This document shows positions 25,038 through 32,759 of a DNA stretch of 64,000 nt, piece by piece. Origin of the DNA: Streptosporangiaceae bacterium (GTDB lineage: Bacteria; Actinomycetota; Actinomycetes; Streptosporangiales; Streptosporangiaceae); contig JAFAZE010000162.1 of assembly GCA_019239975.1 (NCBI GenBank), forward strand, positions 33,692 to 97,691, in the 5' to 3' direction. Below the pieces are notes generated by a model that did no database searches, was not told the origin of the DNA, and saw only the letters and a program-made list of their open reading frames with translations. Made by a program: the position numbers and the translations under genes. Position 1 is the stretch's first letter, and each line of letters starts with the position of its first letter.

Positions 25038-25073
25038 TTCCACGAAGTGACAGTTGCGACTAGTGTCGTGGAA
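25038..25073. repeat. Inverted repeat TTCCACGA...TCGTGGAA
   Basis: TTCCACGA and TCGTGGAA flank about 20 bases; short outer matches (AGTTT/AAGTTT) extend the arms imperfectly. It lies some 20 bp before a second, longer inverted repeat. Confidence 0.5.
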
Positions 25074-25093
25074 GTTTAGGTATCGTATACGAC

Positions 25094-25143
25094 CCTTAGT
25101 TTCCGTAACCCGCAAACTCCGAACTCTTTTACGGAAACTAAGG
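25094..25143. repeat. Perfect 15-bp inverted repeat
   Basis: CCTTAGTTTCCGTAA (25094-25108) and TTACGGAAACTAAGG (25129-25143) are exact complements around a 20-nt spacer. The AT-leaning arms are unusual in this GC-rich chromosome. Possible roles are a hairpin in an RNA, a regulator site, or the ends of a tiny mobile element. Confidence 0.75.
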
Positions 25144-25326
25144 AGGCAGTGGTCTTGCTGATGTGGTGCAGGGTGTTATCGCGACAGGCGATGATGCCGA
25201 TGGATATTGGCGCATGTGGCGGCAGCGGGTGATGCGTCGACGGGCGGCGGCAGATGTGGCAGTTGGGATGGTGCCGCGACGGGTGCGGTGGCGGCTGCGA
25301 GGCCCGCAGGGCCGGAACGTGCGAAC

Positions 25327-25347
25327 GGCGCCCCTGGCAGGGGCGCC
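25327..25347. terminator. GC-rich hairpin GGCGCCCC-TGGCA-GGGGCGCC
   Basis: An eight-base stem (plus two closing pairs) around a 5-nt loop, isolated in the gene-free region. It looks like a high-GC terminator but no gene clearly ends here. Confidence 0.45.
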
Positions 25348-25659
25348 GCCGCGCAAGCACGTCATGCCTGGCTACCAAGCGTGCACCTTCTCCGTCAGTC
25401 AGGCGGCCGTTTCAACGGCCTGACCTGGCCTGACACGCCTCCCGCGGCTGGTCGCGCGTGGGTACCTGGCTGCCGTGCCCGGACGTTCCGTGTCCGTATC
25501 CCCTTTCTACGACGAAAGCGCCCGGCTGGGAAGCCCGGGGCCGTAACCGATTCGTGATCTCGATCAGTAGCCCTCATCGCATGTCTTGAACGGGGGGTCT
25601 CACTTGAACGGCGCGCTGGAATCCTGAACGGCGTCTCCCCGCCGCTGGCGGCTTCCCGC

Positions 25660-25800
25660 CGCTGACGGCTCCCCTGGACCCGACTGCTCTCGGCCCTGAC
25701 GGCTCGCCGCCCTGACGGTCCCTGGACCCGGCTGCTCCCGGCCCCGACACTCCCTGCCCTGACGGCTCCCTGCCCTGACGGCTCCCTGATCGGCCGGAAG
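25660..25800. repeat. Degenerate CCCTGACGGCTCC repeat tract
   Basis: Short words CTGACGGCTCC, CTGGACCCG and CTGCTCTCGG/CTGCTCCCGG recur irregularly, ending with two close copies of CCCTGACGGCTCCCTG. The tract creates a spurious Arg/Gly-rich open frame on the minus strand. Confidence 0.55.
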
Positions 25801-26260
25801 GGCCGCACTACCTGGCAGGCCCCGGCTTTCCCGACGCCGGGTTCCCTGCCCTCGCGAACCATCAGTCACGTTCGTACCAGCAGCCACATGAAGAACGATG
25901 GGCCTCAGGCGCCGCGCCCGGGACGGCGATTCCGGTGTCGGGAAATGGAACCGGCGGAGCCGAAAGTTTTCTTCGCCGCTAGTGAACGCCCCGCACGCGC
26001 GCCGTCACGCACTGCGTTGCAGGTGGCGGGCATTGCAACCGTTTTCACAGCGTATGCCCGGACGGCTCGGGGGCGTCAAAAGCAGGCCGGCCGGCACAAA
26101 AGTATCGGTTGAAAGATCTGTTCATGGTCAGGTCACGTATGTTCTAATGCCGTTGCACGGGTTCTCAGTGGCCATCCGGTGGCGGTACGCGATCACCGGA
26201 ATCCGCTAAGCTTTCCTGTAGAACGGCGCCGGCCTACCCCCCCAGGGCCGGACCGTGCGC

Positions 26261-26289
26261 GGCCCCCGCTCTCCCCCCCGGCGGGGGCC
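26261..26289. terminator. Hairpin with partial U-tract
   Basis: GGCCCCCGC (26261-26269) pairs with GCGGGGGCC (26281-26289), followed on the plus strand by TTAATTTT. It lies about 57 bp beyond the stop of the minus-strand helicase gene, where it could also end transcription coming from the left. Confidence 0.65.
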
Positions 26290-26345
26290 GCCTTAATTTT
26301 CGCGGCGGCCGGGTGATCGGGGGGCAGGTGATCCCGGAGCCTCCG

Positions 26346-28928
26346 TCAGCCCGGAGCCTCCGTCAGCAGCGAGTCGAGCAGCGTGATCGCCCCCGCCTTG
26401 GACAGCGGGTTGTTTCCGTTGCCGCATTTGGGAGACTGCACGCAGGACGGGCAGCCCGCCTCGCAGGTGCAGCCGGCGATGGCGTCCCTGGTGGCGCGCA
26501 GCCAGCCGGCCGCCGCCAGGAAGGCCCGCTCGGCGAACCCGGCGCCGCCCTCGTGGCCGTCGTAGACGAACACGCTCAGCCGCCCCGTCGCGGGGTGCGG
26601 CACCGCGGACACCCCGCCGATGTCCCACCGGTCGCACGTGGCGAACAGCGGCAGCATCCCGATGGCGGCGTGCTCGGCCGCGTGCGCCGCCCCGGCCAGA
26701 TCGACGCCGTCGGCCGCGAGCGCGCGCCGGCGGGACTCCGGGATGGTCCACCACACCGCGCGGGTGCGCAAGGTCCGCGGCGGGAGGCTGAGCTCTGTCT
26801 CCCCGACCGTGAATCCGGTATCAGAACGGCGGGTGGTGAACGATACGACCTGCCGCGTCACCCTTACGTCGCCGAACGTCACGTCGGCGTCGCCCCATGC
26901 GGCCTGCCGGATCGCCCCGATCACCTCGACCTCGGTCACGTCCCTCGCCGTCGTCGTGTAGCCCGGGTCGCGGGATTCCACCAGAGCCACCCTGTCGGCC
27001 AGGTCCAGCTTGCTGACCAGATAGGTATCGCCCTGGTGCAGGTAGACGGCACCGTCATGGGCCAGCAGGTGGGCGGAAGGCTCGTCCATCGTCCCGACCA
27101 GGCGCCCGGTCGCCTCCTCCACCACCCGCACCGGCTCCGGCCCGGTGCCGCGCAGGCTGGTGAGCCGCGCGGGGTGGTCACGGCGCGCCCAGTACCAGCC
27201 CGCCTGGCGCTTGCGCAGCCGGCCCGAGCGGGTCAGGTCATCGATGGTCTCGCCGGCCCCCGGGCCGAACAGTTCCAGATCCGGCCCGCCGAGCGGCAGC
27301 TCGGCCGCTGCCGCGCACAGGTGCGGCGCGAGCACGTAGGGGTTGGCCGGGTCAAGAACGGTGGACTCGAGCGGGTGGTGCAGCAGCGCCTCCGGATGAT
27401 GGATGAGGTAGGTGTCCAGCGGGTCGTCGCGGGCGATGAAGACGGCCAGCGCGCTTCGGCCGGCCCGGCCGGCCCGGCCGGCCTGCTGCCAGAGCGACGA
27501 CCAGGTGCCCGGCCATCCGGTGATCAGTACGGCGTCCAGGCCCGGAATGTTGACGCCCAGCTCGAGCGCCGTTGTCGCGGCCATGCCGGTGAGGCGGCCC
27601 TCCCTGAGCGCGGCCTCCAGCTCGCGCCGGTCCTCGGGAAGGTATCCGGACCGGTAGGCCGCTACCGTGCCGCACCCCGGCCTGCCGTTCAGCGCGCGCC
27701 GCGCGCCGAGCGCGACCGCTTCGGCGCCGCGCCGGGACCGGACGAAGGCGAGCGTCGGCACCCGCTCGGCGACCAGGCGGGCGAGCAGGTCGGTGGCCTC
27801 AGTGGTGGCCAGCCTCCGGCCCCTGCCGCCCGGCGACCCGCGCGGTGCGGTCAGCGGCGGCTCCCAGAGGGCGAACGTGACCGGCGGCCTGGGCGACCCG
27901 TCGGCGGTGACCTCCGCCGCGTCAAGGCCGGTCAGCAGCCGGGCGCAGGCGCCGGGCTCGCTGACCGTCGCCGACGCGAGCAGGAAGACCGGCCCGGCGC
28001 GGCCTACCGGCCCGGCGGCGTTGCCTGGCCCGGCGAAGTGGCCCGGCCCAGCGCCGCCCCCTGGCCCGGCGGAGACGTCTGGCCCGGCGCGGCCTCCCGG
28101 CCCGGCGGCGTCTCCCGGCTCGGCGCAGCTCCCCGGCCCGGCGGCGTCTCCCGGCTCGGCGCAGCTCCCCGGCCCGGCGGCGTCCCCCGGCTCGGCGCAG
28201 CTCCCCGGCCCGGCGGCGTCCCGCGAGCCGGCGGCGTCGCCCGGCGCGTAGTACGCCGCGACCCGCCGGAGCCGTCGCAGCACGTGCGCCACATGTGACC
28301 CGAACACGCCGCTGTACCCGTGGCACTCGTCAACGATCACGTACCGCAGCCGCTTGAAGAACCCGGACCACCGGGCGTGCCGCGGCAGCAGCGCGCTGTG
28401 CAGCATGTCCGGGTTGGTCAGCAGGTAGCCCGCGTGGGACTGCGCCCAGGCGCGCTCGGCGGCGGTGGAGTCGCCGTCGAAGCAGGCCGCGCGGACACCG
28501 GGAACGCCGAGCGCGCGCACCGCCTCGAGCTGGTCGGCGGCGAGAGCCTTCGTCGGCGCGATGTAGAGCACCGTGCCGCCCTCGAGGATCGCGGTGAGGG
28601 CGGGCGCGAGATAGCCGGCCGACTTCCCGGAGGCCGCGCGGGTGGCGATTATCACGTTGCGCCCGGAGCGGGCGAGCGCCGCCGCCTCCGCCTGGTGCGA
28701 CCAGGGCTGGCCGATGCCCTGCCGCGCGAACGCGGCGGTCACTTCCGCCGGCACCCAGTCCGGCCATGGAACACGGGTGCCCTCGCGTCCCGGGATCCGC
28801 TCCAGGTGCACCAGCTGCCGGGCATGCTGCGCCGCCAGCAGGATGCCGAGGGCGCGGCTGTCCTGCTGGCCGTATGCCGCGGTGGCGGGCGGCGGCGGCG
28901 CCTCGCCCGGGGGGACCGGCGTGACCAT
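26346..28928 (-). CDS. DEAD/DEAH-box helicase with C-terminal zinc/DUF1998-like domain
   Basis: About 860 residues. RecA-like domain 1: GIGQPWSHQAEAA (Q motif), AASGKSAGY (Walker A), APTKALAADQ (Ia), LLTNPDML, VDECHGY (motif II) and SATVSEP (III). Domain 2: TALELGVNIPGLDAVLITGWPGT and QQAGRAGRAGR (motif VI). A C-terminal Cys cluster (CTCEAGCPSCVQSPKC) resembles MrfA/Hrq1-type DUF1998 proteins, which act in DNA crosslink repair. Between motifs II and III sits a low-complexity insertion of about 85 residues with three 12-residue repeats. ATG at 28928 chosen over GTG 28934. It is divergent from bldG, as in Streptomyces. Confidence 0.92.
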   Translation of the reverse strand: MVTPVPPGEAPPPPATAAYGQQDSRALGILLAAQHARQLVHLERIPGREGTRVPWPDWVPAEVTAAFARQGIGQPWSHQAEAAALARSGRNVIIATRAASGKSAGYLAPALTAILEGGTVLYIAPTKALAADQLEAVRALGVPGVRAACFDGDSTAAERAWAQSHAGYLLTNPDMLHSALLPRHARWSGFFKRLRYVIVDECHGYSGVFGSHVAHVLRRLRRVAAYYAPGDAAGSRDAAGPGSCAEPGDAAGPGSCAEPGDAAGPGSCAEPGDAAGPGGRAGPDVSAGPGGGAGPGHFAGPGNAAGPVGRAGPVFLLASATVSEPGACARLLTGLDAAEVTADGSPRPPVTFALWEPPLTAPRGSPGGRGRRLATTEATDLLARLVAERVPTLAFVRSRRGAEAVALGARRALNGRPGCGTVAAYRSGYLPEDRRELEAALREGRLTGMAATTALELGVNIPGLDAVLITGWPGTWSSLWQQAGRAGRAGRSALAVFIARDDPLDTYLIHHPEALLHHPLESTVLDPANPYVLAPHLCAAAAELPLGGPDLELFGPGAGETIDDLTRSGRLRKRQAGWYWARRDHPARLTSLRGTGPEPVRVVEEATGRLVGTMDEPSAHLLAHDGAVYLHQGDTYLVSKLDLADRVALVESRDPGYTTTARDVTEVEVIGAIRQAAWGDADVTFGDVRVTRQVVSFTTRRSDTGFTVGETELSLPPRTLRTRAVWWTIPESRRRALAADGVDLAGAAHAAEHAAIGMLPLFATCDRWDIGGVSAVPHPATGRLSVFVYDGHEGGAGFAERAFLAAAGWLRATRDAIAGCTCEAGCPSCVQSPKCGNGNNPLSKAGAITLLDSLLTEAPG
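28105..28212 (-). repeat. 36-bp tandem repeat (3 copies) inside the helicase gene
   Basis: Units at 28105-28140, 28141-28176 and 28177-28212 differ by about one base and encode a 12-residue repeat containing AGPGSCAEPGD. It lies in frame in the linker between helicase motifs II and III. Copy number could change by slippage without breaking the frame. Confidence 0.85.
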
Positions 28929-29115
28929 GGACACAACCTTTTTAGTGTGTCATCCGCTAGGAGGATGCCGGACACCATGATTTCGTATAGACATGACACC
29001 GGAGCGTGGTTGAATGCCGCAGTGGATCACTCCCGCGCTCCGGCCACGTCAGCCCGCGCGCCGGGGCGGGACGGCGGGACGCTGAGATGACGCCTTCATG
29101 GCGCTGGAGGATTTT

Positions 29116-29466
29116 GTGGACCTGAAGCTCAACCACTACAACAAGGACGGCATCGAGGTCGTGGACGTCGAGGGCGAGATCGACGTCTACACCGCGCCAC
29201 GCCTTCGTGAGCTGCTGATCGATCTCGTCAACAAGAAGAACTACCAGCTCGTGGTCAACATGGAGAAGGTCGAGTTCCTCGACTCCACGGGCCTGGGCGT
29301 GCTGGTCGGCGGCCTCAAGCGAGTGCGCGCGCACGACGGCTCGCTGGACCTCGTCTGCACCCAGGAGCGGATACTCAAGATCTTCCGCATCACGGGTCTC
29401 ACGAAGGTCTTCGGTATCCACGAGACCGTGGACGAGGCCATCGCCGCCCGGAAAGCCGAGAAGTAG
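29116..29466 (+). CDS. bldG: Anti-anti-sigma factor BldG
   Basis: 116 residues with a STAS domain: VVDVEGEIDVYTAPRLRELL, VEFLDSTGLGVLVGGLKRVRAH, then ERILKIFRITGLTKVFGIHETVDEA. It is very close to Streptomyces BldG, which controls antibiotic production and aerial growth by binding anti-sigma factors such as ApgA/RshA. The GTG at 29116 is chosen over ATG 29098: GGAGGA lies five to ten bases upstream, and the phosphorylatable Ser in LDSTG then becomes residue 57, its number in Streptomyces BldG. It is followed by an RsbW-like ATPase gene and hppA, the Streptomyces order. Confidence 0.93.
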   Translation: MDLKLNHYNKDGIEVVDVEGEIDVYTAPRLRELLIDLVNKKNYQLVVNMEKVEFLDSTGLGVLVGGLKRVRAHDGSLDLVCTQERILKIFRITGLTKVFGIHETVDEAIAARKAEK

Positions 29467-29488
29467 CGCGCTGGTCTGATATCGCGAG

Positions 29489-30067
29489 ATGGCCACCGTC
29501 GAAGTCACGTTCACGCCGCTTCCCGCGCACGTCAGGACCGCGAGGCTCGTCGCCACCGCGGTCGCGCGCAGGAGCGGCGTGGACGAGTCCGTTCTGGACG
29601 AGGTACGTCTCGCCGTCGGCGAGGCGTGTTCCCGCGCCGTTGAGGCGCACCGGCGGCACTGCCCGCGCCAGCCGATCCGGGTCGAGCTGACCGACCATGA
29701 GGAACGGTTCGAGGTCGTGGTGACCGACTCGGCGCCGGCCAGTGAGAACGGCGCGGCGCCCGCGGCGGGGGACGGGGGGGCGGGTCCCTCCCAGGAGGGC
29801 AGGGGGTCCCCCCGGCCGGGAGAGCACAGCGGCGGAGGTCTGGGAGGGATCACTCCCCCCGGGACAACCGAGCCGGCTGATCTGCAGCTTCCCGAGGGGG
29901 TCGGCCTGGCGGTGATCGCCGGGCTCGCCGATGACGTGCGGATCTCTCCGGCCGGCGCTGGTATCAGCGTCCGGATGAGCTGGAAACGCCGCCCACATCC
30001 CGAAACGAGCCTGCGCTTACCGGGTGCGCCCAGGATCCCGGGGCAACGTATACCATCTTTTGTGTAA
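29489..30067 (+). CDS. RsbW-type anti-sigma/ATPase downstream of bldG
   Basis: 192 residues with a GHKL ATPase fold. The N box is VLDEVRLAVGEACSRAVEAHRRH near residues 35-57; the G-box region is LPEGVGLAVIAGLADDVRI near 139. Between strand FEVVVTDSAP and the G box lies a 50-residue Gly/Pro-rich insertion (about 85-135) not seen in typical RsbW proteins. By position and sequence it matches the gene that follows bldG in Streptomyces, a kinase/anti-sigma factor controlled by BldG. ATG at 29489, 22 bp after the bldG stop. Confidence 0.85.
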   Translation: MATVEVTFTPLPAHVRTARLVATAVARRSGVDESVLDEVRLAVGEACSRAVEAHRRHCPRQPIRVELTDHEERFEVVVTDSAPASENGAAPAAGDGGAGPSQEGRGSPRPGEHSGGGLGGITPPGTTEPADLQLPEGVGLAVIAGLADDVRISPAGAGISVRMSWKRRPHPETSLRLPGAPRIPGQRIPSFV

Positions 30068-30104
30068 CGATCCGGTATCGAGAATGTTAGAAACTGCCTT
30101 GTAT

Positions 30105-30133
30105 TTAAGATTCGGGGCAGGTGTGCGTAGACT
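30105..30133 (+). promoter_or_regulatory. Candidate hppA promoter
   Basis: TTAAGA (30105-30110) and TAGACT (30128-30133) are 17 bp apart, in the AT-richest part of the 226-bp gap before hppA. TAGACT is a good actinobacterial -10; the -35 is weak. Confidence 0.35.
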
Positions 30134-30293
30134 CCCCGGCACGCCTGCATCCCCGGAGAGGCTGTTACCCGGTCGCCAGCCCAGCGCTGCCGCACGTGGG
30201 GCATACCCCGGTGCCGCCGTCTCCGGGCAGGCTATGCGCTTCGCCATCCGACGTCTGCCTTCGCGGCGCTTACCCAACGTCCAAGGAGATTGA

Positions 30294-32759
30294 ATGTTCA
30301 GGTCCCATTCCGTGCTGGCGGCGGGAGGACCGGTCAGCGTGAGCGGCTCCAACCTCACCTGGGTTGTGGTCGTCGCGGTGGTCGGCGTGCTCGCGCTCGG
30401 CGTAGCCGGCTTGCTGGTCCGCGAGGTGCTCGCCGCCAGCCAGGGCACTGCGAAGATGCAGGAGATAGCCACCGCGGTCCAGGAGGGAGCGGCGGCCTAC
30501 CTGCGCCGCCAGTTCAGGACGCTGGGCGTGTTCGTCTTCATCATCTTCTTCGTCCTGCTCCTGCTGCCCGCGGACACCACCGGCGTGCGATGGGGACGCA
30601 GTGCGTTCTTCCTCGTCGGGGCGCTGTTTTCGGCGCTGACCGGCTTCACCGGCATGTCGCTGACGGTTCGCGGCAACGTCCGGGTCGCGGCGGCCGCGCG
30701 GGAGGGCGGTGAGCACCGCGCGATGCGGATCGCGTTCCGCACCGGCGGCGTGGCCGGGATGTTCACCGTCGGCCTTGGCCTGTTCGGCGCCGCGATCGTG
30801 GTGCTGATCTACAAGGGGAACGCGCCCAGCGTGCTGGAGGGCTTCGGCTTCGGCGCGGCGCTGCTGGCGATGTTCATGCGTGTCGGCGGCGGTATCTACA
30901 CCAAGGCCGCCGACGTCGGCGCCGACCTGGTGGGCAAGGTCGAGCAGAACATCCCCGAGGACGACCCGCGCAACGCCGCCACGATCGCCGACAACGTGGG
31001 CGACAACGTGGGCGACTGCGCCGGCATGGCGGCGGACCTGTTCGAGTCCTACTCGGTCATGCTGGTCGCCTCGCTGATCCTGGGCAAGGCCGCGTTCGGC
31101 GACAAGGGCCTGGTGTTCCCGCTGATCGTCCCCATGATCGGCGTGGTCACCGCGGTGATCGGTATCTTCGTCGTTCAGCCGCGCAGGCGGGACCGCAGCG
31201 GCATGAGCGCGATCAACCGGGGTTTCTTCGTCTCGGCCGTGATCTCGGCCATCCTGGTCGCGATCGCCTGCTTCACGTACCTGCCGTCGCACTTCAGCGG
31301 GCTGACCGGGGTCACCGACGCGTCCATCCTCAGCCACGGCGGCAGCCCCCGGTGGCTGGCCATCGGGGCGGTGCTGATCGGCCTGGTGCTGGCCAGCGCG
31401 ATTCAGCTGCTGACCGGGTACTTCACGGAGACCAACCGCAGGCCGGTGAAGGAGGTCGCCGCCTCCTCACAGACCGGCGCGGCGACCGTCATCCTGTCGG
31501 GTGTGTCCCTCGGCATGGAATCCGCCGTGTACTCCGCCCTGCTGATCGGCGCCGCGGTGTACGGCGCGTTCCTGCTCGGCACCGGCAACGCGACGATCGC
31601 GCTGTTCGCGGTGGCGCTGGCGGGTACCGGCCTGCTGACCACGGTCGGCGTGATCGTGTCCATGGACTCCTTCGGCCCGGTGACCGACAACGCGCAGGGC
31701 ATCGCCGAGATGTCCGGCGACGTCGAGGGCGACGGCGCGCAGGCGCTGACCCACCTGGACGCGGTCGGCAACACCACCAAGGCCATCACCAAGGGCATCG
31801 CGATCGCCACCGCGGTGCTCGCCGCGACCGCGCTGTTCGGGTCCTTCCGCACTACCGTCGAGCAGGCGCTCGGCAAGGCCGCCGGGACGTTCGGCCTGTC
31901 GGTCGACCACCCGAACGTCCTCGTCGGCATCATCGTGGGCGCCGCGGTCGTGTTCATGTTCGCCAGCCTGCTGATCATGGCGGTGGGGCGCGCGGCGCAG
32001 CGCGTGGTCCTGGAGGTGCGCAACCAGTTCCGCACCCGTCCCGGGATCATGGACTACACCGAGAAGCCGGAGTACGGGCGCGTCGTGGACATCTGCACCC
32101 GCGACTCGCTGCGTGAGCTCGCCACGCCGGGTCTGCTGGCGGTGCTGACCCCGATCGCGGTCGGCTTCGCGTTCGGCTACGCGCCGCTCGGCGCGTACCT
32201 GGCCGGCACGATCGCGGTCGGCGTGCTGATGGCGGTGTTCCTCGCCAACTCCGGCGGCGCCTGGGACAACGCCAAGAAACTCGTCGAGGACGGCAGCTAC
32301 GGCGGCAAGGGCTCCGAGGCGCACGCCGCCACGGTGGTCGGCGACACCGTGGGCGACCCCTTCAAGGACACCGCGGGCCCGGCGATCAACCCGCTGATCA
32401 AGGTGATGAACCTGGTCTCGCTGCTGATCGCGACCAGCGTCGTCAAGTACGCCGGCAACACCGGGCTGCGGACCGGGGTCGCGCTCGGCGCCGTCGCCAT
32501 CGTCGTCGCGGCGGTCGTCATCTCCAAGCGGCGCTCCGGCGGCCTCACCGAGGAGGCTCCCTCCGGCGCCGAGATTCCCGGCGCGACGGCTCCGGCGGTG
32601 GAGAGCGTGCCGATGCCCGTGGAGGAGAAGGCCGCTCAGGACTCGTCGGTGGAGAGCGTGCCCGGGGAGTCGGTGGAGAGCGTGCCCGGGGAGAAGGCCG
32701 CTCAGGACTCGTCGGTCTCCGCGGCTTCCACCTCGTCGCGGGATATGCCCAGAAGGTAG
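30294..32759 (+). CDS. hppA: H+-translocating membrane pyrophosphatase
   Basis: 821 residues, about 16 membrane helices. Pyrophosphate-site motifs are GGGIYTKAADVGADLVGK (near 199), DDPRNAATIADNVGDNVGD (near 222) and a late GDTVGDPFKDTAGPAINPL. A Lys in GNTTKA (near 493) marks the K+-independent class; K+-dependent enzymes have Ala there. It couples PPi hydrolysis to proton pumping. The cytosolic tail after residue 755 contains repeated SVESVPGE and KAAQDSS units, and its last 58 bp overlap serB on the other strand. AAGGAGATTGA precedes the ATG. It follows the bldG operon as in Streptomyces. Confidence 0.95.
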   Translation: MFRSHSVLAAGGPVSVSGSNLTWVVVVAVVGVLALGVAGLLVREVLAASQGTAKMQEIATAVQEGAAAYLRRQFRTLGVFVFIIFFVLLLLPADTTGVRWGRSAFFLVGALFSALTGFTGMSLTVRGNVRVAAAAREGGEHRAMRIAFRTGGVAGMFTVGLGLFGAAIVVLIYKGNAPSVLEGFGFGAALLAMFMRVGGGIYTKAADVGADLVGKVEQNIPEDDPRNAATIADNVGDNVGDCAGMAADLFESYSVMLVASLILGKAAFGDKGLVFPLIVPMIGVVTAVIGIFVVQPRRRDRSGMSAINRGFFVSAVISAILVAIACFTYLPSHFSGLTGVTDASILSHGGSPRWLAIGAVLIGLVLASAIQLLTGYFTETNRRPVKEVAASSQTGAATVILSGVSLGMESAVYSALLIGAAVYGAFLLGTGNATIALFAVALAGTGLLTTVGVIVSMDSFGPVTDNAQGIAEMSGDVEGDGAQALTHLDAVGNTTKAITKGIAIATAVLAATALFGSFRTTVEQALGKAAGTFGLSVDHPNVLVGIIVGAAVVFMFASLLIMAVGRAAQRVVLEVRNQFRTRPGIMDYTEKPEYGRVVDICTRDSLRELATPGLLAVLTPIAVGFAFGYAPLGAYLAGTIAVGVLMAVFLANSGGAWDNAKKLVEDGSYGGKGSEAHAATVVGDTVGDPFKDTAGPAINPLIKVMNLVSLLIATSVVKYAGNTGLRTGVALGAVAIVVAAVVISKRRSGGLTEEAPSGAEIPGATAPAVESVPMPVEEKAAQDSSVESVPGESVESVPGEKAAQDSSVSAASTSSRDMPRR

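Larger units (their letters stand above)
24404..26345. other. 1.9-kb region without a convincing gene
   Basis: No open frame here looks coding. The DNA is patchy: an AT-richer stretch with recurring GTGA words (24890-25010), a pair of inverted repeats (25032-25076 and 25094-25143), a GC hairpin (25327-25347), a CTGACGGCT-rich repeat tract (25660-25800), and a strong hairpin at its right end (26261-26289). An open frame at 25888-26112 follows nothing recognisable. It could hold non-coding RNA or be remnant DNA. Confidence 0.5.

Noticed and set aside
25600..25887. Arg/Gly-rich minus-strand protein
   Set aside because: Produced by a short DNA repeat tract; no start signal and no recognisable fold.
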